Origin: JAKAXG01 sp035702985
GTDB lineage: Bacteria; Actinomycetota; Acidimicrobiia; Acidimicrobiales; Palsa-688
NCBI GenBank assembly: GCA_035702985.1
Contig: DASSZD010000028.1
Span: 1-18,252, forward strand
Direction: 5' to 3'
Length of the DNA: 18,252 bases
Part shown: piece after piece, positions 13,750 through 18,252 of the stretch
How the letters are laid out: every line of letters starts with the position of its first letter
Position numbering within the stretch: position 1 is the stretch's first letter
The notes under the pieces: generated by a model
Databases searched by the model: none
What the model was told of the DNA's origin: nothing
The model's input: only the letters and a program-made list of their open reading frames with translations
Position numbers and translations under genes: made by a program

Positions 13750-15123
13750 ATGGAACCTGGACCGGGCGCCCCGGCGGGGGCGCATACTCGGCCCGTGCCC
13801 GGCCCCGACCGCCCGCTGCGGATCCTGCTGGTCTCCAGTCGCGACCCCGGCGGCCGCCGTACCGGCCGCAAGACGGTGATCGCCACCATCGTCGGTTCCC
13901 TGGTCGAGCTGGGCCACCGGGTGGAGGTGGCCGCCCTCGGGCCGGCCCCGTTGGCGCCGCCCCCGTGGGGGGACGCCGTGCCGGTCCACCGGCTGGCCCC
14001 GCCCGGCCCGCTGCGGATCGCCGCCAACGTGGCCTGGCAGGCCGGGCGGGGCCGCATGAGCCTCAACGAGTGCCTCTTCCACAGCCGGCCGCTGGGCGCA
14101 GCGGTGGCCGGACTGGCGGCCCGGATGGACGCCGACGTGGTGGTGGCCGACATGATCCGGACCTACGGGCTGGCCGCGTCCACCGGCCGACCGGTGGTGG
14201 TGGACCTCGACGACCTGCTGTCGGAGCGCTACCGGCAGATGCGCCGGGCCGACCCGGACACCATCGTCGGCTATTTCGGTGACTACCTCCCCCCGGTCCT
14301 GCGTCGCCCGGCATCGGTGGCGGCGGCCCGCCTGCTGTCGGTGGAGTCCCGCCTGCTGGCCCGCCGGGAGCTGCAGGTCGCGTCGCAGGCGGCGGTCACC
14401 TGCCTGGTGTCGGCGGCGGAGGCGCAGCGGCTGGCGGCCCGGGTGGGACGGCCGGTGGAGTGGAGCCCCATGGCGGTGCCGGTGGCGGCGTCCCCGGCCG
14501 GCGGGGGCGCCCGCCGGGGACCGGTGTTCGTCGGCGGGATGGACTACCACGCCAACCGGCAGGCGGTCCGCTGGTACCGCGACGCCGTGCTGCCGGAGCT
14601 GGCGGCGTTCGGCGCCGGGGACCTCGTGCTGGACGTGGTCGGCCACTGCCCCGACGACCTGGCCCGGCAGCTGGCCTGCGACGGGATCCGCTTCCTGGGA
14701 TATGCCAGTGATCTGGCGGCGACCCTGCGCCGGTACCGGGTGGCGGTGGCGCCGGTCGTCTCGGGGACGGGGATCAAGACCAAGGTGCTCGAGGCCATGG
14801 GCATGGGCCTGTGCGTGGTCTCCACCCCCCTGGGCGTGGCCGGCCTGCCGGTCAGCCACGGCGAGGAGGTCATGGTGGGGGGGTCGGCCCGGGACTTCGC
14901 CGCCGCCCTGGCCGAGCTGTGGGCCGACCCGGACCGGGCCTCGGACATCGGCGAGCGGGCCAGGAGGGTGGTGGCCGGTCAGTTCTCCCAGGAGGCGGCG
15001 AAGGAACGCTGGCGGCGGATCCTGCGACGGGTGGGGGAGGGCAGCGCCGGCCGGCTCCCGTCCTCCGGGTCGGCGGACCGGCCGGCGGCCATTACCGCCC
15101 GGCTGGAGCGCTCAGGGCGCTGA
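13750..15123 (+). CDS. Glycosyltransferase (GT4-like, Glyco_trans_1_4 type)
   Basis: 457 residues from ATG 13750. GTG 13795 (442 residues) is an alternative that starts closer to the conserved LRILLVSSRDPGG. It lies 6 nt after CATACT, a weak -10, so it could be a leaderless start. No clear SD supports either. The protein has VVVDLDDLLSERYRQM (149-164), VFVGGMDYHANRQAV (259-273) and GTGIKTKVLEAMGMGLCVVSTPLGVAGL (339-366). The last segment keeps the second Glu (348) of EX7E but not the first. This form is typical of exopolysaccharide glycosyltransferases such as those in PEP-CTERM-associated loci. It probably forms a unit with the flippase gene. Its 3' end overlaps the convergent acetyltransferase gene by 12 bp. 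Confidence 0.88.
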   Translation: MEPGPGAPAGAHTRPVPGPDRPLRILLVSSRDPGGRRTGRKTVIATIVGSLVELGHRVEVAALGPAPLAPPPWGDAVPVHRLAPPGPLRIAANVAWQAGRGRMSLNECLFHSRPLGAAVAGLAARMDADVVVADMIRTYGLAASTGRPVVVDLDDLLSERYRQMRRADPDTIVGYFGDYLPPVLRRPASVAAARLLSVESRLLARRELQVASQAAVTCLVSAAEAQRLAARVGRPVEWSPMAVPVAASPAGGGARRGPVFVGGMDYHANRQAVRWYRDAVLPELAAFGAGDLVLDVVGHCPDDLARQLACDGIRFLGYASDLAATLRRYRVAVAPVVSGTGIKTKVLEAMGMGLCVVSTPLGVAGLPVSHGEEVMVGGSARDFAAALAELWADPDRASDIGERARRVVAGQFSQEAAKERWRRILRRVGEGSAGRLPSSGSADRPAAITARLERSGR

Positions 15124-15768
15124 GCCGACCTCCGGGCCGGGGTCGGCGGCCGGCGCCGGGCGGATGCGGGCCGGGATGCCGACGGCGGTGGCGCCGGCCG
15201 GCACGTCGCAGACCACCACCGCGTTGGCCCCGATCAGGGCCCGGTCGCCGATGGTGACCGCCCCGAGGATCTTGGCCCCGGCCCCGATGAACACCCCGTC
15301 GCCGATGATGGGCCGCCGTTCGCTGTGGTAGTCCCAGCCCACCGTCACCCCCTGGTGGACCTGCAGGTTGGCCCCGATCCGCTCGGCGGACAGGATGGTC
15401 GCCTGGCCGTGGGATATGAACAGCCCCGGCCCGATCGGGGTGGCCCCCAGGTCGATGCCGGGCACGCCCCGCCACAGGTGGCGGGCCAGCCGGCCGGCCA
15501 GCGCCCCGGCCGGGTTCCCGGCGGCCAGGCGGTGGTAGTAGACGGAGCGGAACTCGGGGAAGGCGAACAGCAGCCGGGCCAGCATCCGGGACCGGTCGGT
15601 TACCCACAGCAGTTCCGCCCAGCGGTCGGTGTCGGCGTCGATGACCGCCTGCTGGTCGGTCAGCCGGTAGGTCCACACCAGCGGCAGGACCGCCAGCGAC
15701 CGCAGGTTGTCGATGTGCCCGAGGATCCACCCTGCCGGGCGGTCCAGCCGCCGGGCCGGCCCGTTCAC
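15112..15768 (-). CDS. Serine-acetyltransferase-like hexapeptide (LbH) protein
   Basis: 218 residues. GTG 15768 shares GTGA with the stop of the upstream gene, which fixes the start well. The N-terminal 95 residues are helical (RMLARLLFAFPEFRSVYYHRL). Residues 105-195 form a left-handed beta-helix: IGPGLFISHGQATILSAERIG, LQVHQGVTVGWD, IIGDGVFIGAGAKILGAVTIGD, IGANAVVVCDVPAGATAVGIPARI. His120, in the position of the SAT active-site His, is kept. True CysE proteins are longer at the N-terminus (about 260-270 residues). Short SAT-like proteins in polysaccharide loci usually O-acetylate sugars, so acetylation of the exopolysaccharide or a precursor is the best guess. Cysteine synthesis is the alternative, but no cysK is nearby. 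Confidence 0.85.
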   Translation of the reverse strand: MNGPARRLDRPAGWILGHIDNLRSLAVLPLVWTYRLTDQQAVIDADTDRWAELLWVTDRSRMLARLLFAFPEFRSVYYHRLAAGNPAGALAGRLARHLWRGVPGIDLGATPIGPGLFISHGQATILSAERIGANLQVHQGVTVGWDYHSERRPIIGDGVFIGAGAKILGAVTIGDRALIGANAVVVCDVPAGATAVGIPARIRPAPAADPGPEVGSAP

Positions 15769-16460
15769 GGTTTCAGGCGCAGCAGCGCGGCGGCCGCCGC
15801 CGCGATCACCTCGATGGTGCCGTCCACGCCCAGCGCGGTGGAGTCCACCACCAGGTGGTAGAGCCCGGGGTCGGCCGGGTCGGCCCGGTACAGCCGCTTG
15901 ACGAACGACGCCCGGCTCCGGTCCGTCTCGTGCTGGCGGCGGGCCGCCGCCTCCCGGTCGATGCCCTCGATGCCGGCGGCCCACGCCAAGCGGGCCTCCA
16001 CCGGACCGTCCAGGCGCACGTGCAGGGTGCGGGGGCGCCCGGCCAGCACCACCGCGGCGGCCCGGCCCAGCACCACGGCGGGGGCGCCGGCGCGCACCGC
16101 GGTCAGGGCGTCCTCGGTGCGGGCCCGGATGTCCTCGTCCTCCTCCAGCTGGGGATCCGGGCCGATCACCGTCCCCACGGTGGCGGCCCGGGCGAAGTAG
16201 CTGAGGAACCGGCCGGCCGGCGTGTTCTCCTCCTCGCCGGCCGACAGCCCCTCCTGGGAGGCCGCCTGCTGGGACAGGTCGGCGCTGATCAGCCGGTCGA
16301 TGAACGGCAGGCCCAGCTGCGCCGCCAGCCGGGGGGTGATGACGCTGCCGGCGGCGCCGTAGGTTGCCGATACCGTGATGACCGGTTCGTAGGTGGGATC
16401 AGAGCTGTTGACGATGCAGAAACAGTACGCCAGCCGGTGCCGGCGCACCTCTTGAGCCAC
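15765..16460 (-). CDS. Cytidylate-kinase-like family protein
   Basis: 231 residues from GTG 16460; GTG 16448 is also possible. Similarity to the family begins about residue 26 with PVITVSATYGAAGSVITPRLAAQLGLPFIDRLI, the counterpart of the usual TISREYGSGG...LA..LG.P.YDR. Later landmarks are PAVVLGRAAAVVL (127-139), the basic ARRQHETDRSRASFVKRLY (172-190) and LYHLVVDSTALGVD. The nucleotide loop is GAAGS rather than a GxGKS P-loop, which is normal for this family, though the Gly-to-Ala changes are notable. Its substrate is not established, so a housekeeping CMP kinase role should not be assumed. It is coupled by GTGA to the acetyltransferase gene, suggesting a shared function. It is divergent from lepA, with only 50 bp between them. 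Confidence 0.82.
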   Translation of the reverse strand: MAQEVRRHRLAYCFCIVNSSDPTYEPVITVSATYGAAGSVITPRLAAQLGLPFIDRLISADLSQQAASQEGLSAGEEENTPAGRFLSYFARAATVGTVIGPDPQLEEDEDIRARTEDALTAVRAGAPAVVLGRAAAVVLAGRPRTLHVRLDGPVEARLAWAAGIEGIDREAAARRQHETDRSRASFVKRLYRADPADPGLYHLVVDSTALGVDGTIEVIAAAAAALLRLKP

Positions 16461-16510
16461 ACTGGATAGCGGCAGCCGCCGAAGCCCCCCCTTTTTCCCC
16501 CTGGAAGTCC

Positions 16511-18252
16511 GTGAACCTCGAACAGATCCGCAACCTGAGCATCGTCGCCCACGTGGACCACGGGAAGTCCACCCTGTCCGACCGCATCCTGGAGCTCACC
16601 GGGGCGGTCGACGCCCGGGACATGCGGGAGCAGTACCTCGACTCGATGGACATCGAGCGGGAGCGGGGCATCACCATCAAGGCCCAGAACGTGCGGGTCC
16701 AGTGGAAGGGTCACACCATCCACCTGATCGACACCCCCGGCCACGTGGACTTCGGCTACGAGGTCAGCCGCAGCCTGGCCGCCTGCGAGGGGGTGGTGCT
16801 GCTGGTCGACGCCGCCCAGGGCATCGAGGCCCAGACCCTGGCCAACGCCTACCAGGCCCTCGAGCACGACCTGGAGATCGTGGCCGCCCTCAACAAGATC
16901 GACCTGCCGGCCGCCGACCCGGACCGCTACGCGGCGGAGATCGAGAAGGTGCTGGGCGTACCGGCGGACCAGATCCTGCGCATCTCGGCCAAGACCGGGG
17001 TCGGCGTGTCGGAACTGCTCGACGCCATCGTGGAGCGCATCCCCGCCCCCCGGGGGGACGCCGCCGCCCCGCTGCAGGGGCTGATCTTCGACTCCCACTA
17101 CGACCAGTACCGGGGGGTGGTCAGCGCCATCCGGGTGGTCAACGGCTCCCTGGAGACCGGCACCAAGGTCCGGTTCATGCAGACCGGCCGCAACCACGAC
17201 GTGGAGGAGATCGGGATCCGCACCCCGACCACCGTCCCGGTGGCGTCCCTCGGCCCGGGCGAGGTGGGCTACCTGATCGCCGGCATCAAGGACGTGGGCG
17301 AGGCCCGCTCCGGTGAGACGGTGACCTCGGCGGCCCGGCCGGCGGAGAAGGCCCTGGAGGGCTACCAGGACCCCAAGCCCATGGTGTTCTGCGGCCTGTA
17401 CCCGGTGGAGGGCGACGACTTCGCCGACCTGCGCGAGGCCCTCGAGAAGCTGCGCCTCAACGACGCCTCGGTCACCTACGAGCCGGAGACGTCGGGGGCG
17501 CTCGGTTTCGGGTTCCGCTGCGGTTTCCTGGGGCTCCTGCACATGGAGATCGTGCGGGAACGCCTGGAGCGGGAGTTCAACCTGGCCCTGATCGCCACCG
17601 CCCCCTCGGTGGAGTACCGGGCCCACCTGACCGACGGGTCGACCATCGAGGTGCACAACCCGTCGGAGATGCCCGAGCCGCAGAAGCTGGACTGGATCGA
17701 GGAGCCGTTCCTGCAGGCCACCATCCTCACCCCCACCGAGTACACCGGCACCCTGATGGACCTGTGCCAGTCCCGGCGGGGGGACATGGTCCGCATGGAG
17801 TACCTGTCGCCGGAGCGGCTGGAGATGGTGTACCGGATCCCGCTGGCCGAGGTGGTCATGGACTTCTTCGACGCCCTCAAGAGCCGCACCAAGGGGTACG
17901 CCTCGCTGGACTACGAGCCGGCCGGCTGGGACCGGGCCGACCTGGTCAAGATCGACGTGCTGCTCAACGGGGTCCCGGTGGATGCGTTTTCGGCCATCGT
18001 CCACAAGAGCGCCGCCCAGGAGTACGGCCGGCGCATGACCGAGCGGCTCCGGGCCCTGATCCCCCGCCAGATGTTCGACGTGCCCATCCAGGCCGCCGTG
18101 GGGGGGCGGATCATCGCCCGGGAGACGGTCAAGGCCAAGCGCAAGGACGTGCTGGCCAAGTGCTACGGCGGTGACATCACCCGCAAGCGCAAGCTCCTGG
18201 AGAAGCAGAAGGAGGGCAAGAAGCGGATGAAAAACATCGGCCGTGTCGAGGT
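16511..18252 (+). CDS. lepA: Elongation factor 4 (LepA), 3' truncated
   Basis: 580 codons are visible from GTG 16511 (GGAAG 5 nt upstream) to the window edge. The last residues, MKNIGRVEV, show that only about 16-20 are missing compared with the usual length near 600. GTPase motifs are present: AHVDHGKST (13-21), ERERGITI (49-56, switch I), DTPGHVDFGYE (74-84, catalytic His78) and NKID (128-131). The EF-4-specific C-terminal domain is intact: FGFRCGFLGLLHMEIV, YEPAGWDRADLVKIDVLLNG, RETVKAKRKDVLAKCYGGDITRKRKLLEKQKEGKKRM. EF-4 is a ribosome-binding translational GTPase that can back-translocate ribosomes. It is a housekeeping gene, marking the right border of the exopolysaccharide locus. The adjacent CCCCCCCTTTTTCCCCC tract (about 16484-16500) is unusual but has no clear function. 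Confidence 0.97.
   Translation, partial: MNLEQIRNLSIVAHVDHGKSTLSDRILELTGAVDARDMREQYLDSMDIERERGITIKAQNVRVQWKGHTIHLIDTPGHVDFGYEVSRSLAACEGVVLLVDAAQGIEAQTLANAYQALEHDLEIVAALNKIDLPAADPDRYAAEIEKVLGVPADQILRISAKTGVGVSELLDAIVERIPAPRGDAAAPLQGLIFDSHYDQYRGVVSAIRVVNGSLETGTKVRFMQTGRNHDVEEIGIRTPTTVPVASLGPGEVGYLIAGIKDVGEARSGETVTSAARPAEKALEGYQDPKPMVFCGLYPVEGDDFADLREALEKLRLNDASVTYEPETSGALGFGFRCGFLGLLHMEIVRERLEREFNLALIATAPSVEYRAHLTDGSTIEVHNPSEMPEPQKLDWIEEPFLQATILTPTEYTGTLMDLCQSRRGDMVRMEYLSPERLEMVYRIPLAEVVMDFFDALKSRTKGYASLDYEPAGWDRADLVKIDVLLNGVPVDAFSAIVHKSAAQEYGRRMTERLRALIPRQMFDVPIQAAVGGRIIARETVKAKRKDVLAKCYGGDITRKRKLLEKQKEGKKRMKNIGRVE

Noticed and set aside
16422..16427. Minus-strand TACTGT as promoter of the kinase-like gene
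   Set aside because: It lies inside the likely coding region, and no ATG, GTG or TTG in frame follows before the conserved core.
16289..18004. 571-residue minus-strand frame opposite lepA
   Set aside because: Antisense to unmistakable EF-4 sequence; composition (His/Val/Gly/Asp rich) is the usual shadow of high-GC coding DNA.

Overview
This is a high-GC window (roughly 70% by eye). GTG starts are frequent, ATGA/GTGA stop-start overlaps are common, and there is at least one plausible leaderless start. This fits an actinobacterium; an Acidimicrobiia-like lineage is a guess. No rRNA, tRNA, transposase, phage gene or CRISPR array was seen. Almost the whole window is a Wzx/Wzy-type exopolysaccharide or capsule locus. 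A housekeeping gene, lepA, borders it on the right, and the left edge is open.

Layout. (a) 1-2537: two tandem paralogous secreted proteins of an uncharacterised family. The first lacks its 5' end and carries a (Pro-Ala)19 stalk. The second has a membrane anchor and sits 3 nt upstream of a GT4-type glycosyltransferase (2541-3758). (b) 3763-7735, minus strand: a tightly overlapping operon of a Wzz-like chain-length protein, an O-antigen polymerase/ligase-like protein with a second Wzz-like domain fused to its C-terminus, and a NodB-type polysaccharide deacetylase. (c) 7891-10292, plus strand: two glycosyltransferases with an ATGA overlap. (d) 10267-11835, minus: a polyprenyl-phosphate sugar-1-phosphate transferase, which primes synthesis. 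(e) 12170-15123, plus: a Wzx-type flippase and another glycosyltransferase. (f) 15112-16460, minus: a cytidylate-kinase-like protein and a serine-acetyltransferase-like hexapeptide protein, coupled by GTGA. (g) 16511 to the end: lepA, almost complete.

Pathway as inferred. The priming transferase loads a sugar phosphate onto undecaprenyl phosphate, and the four glycosyltransferases extend the repeat unit. Wzx flips it across the membrane. The Wzy-Wzz fusion polymerises it, with the separate Wzz-like protein helping to set length. The deacetylase and acetyltransferase adjust acyl groups. The secreted paralogs may bind or process the product at the surface. No bacterial tyrosine kinase (Wzc) or outer-membrane Wza was seen.

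The most interesting signals are: a shared promoter module, found upstream of the second surface-protein gene and upstream of the glycosyltransferase at 7891 (palindrome CCGATTGATTCGG exactly 36 bp before a TAC[GC]GT hexamer); the polymerase/chain-length fusion lying next to a stand-alone copy of its own C-terminal domain; and short ORFs starting 8-9 nt after three TACNGT boxes.
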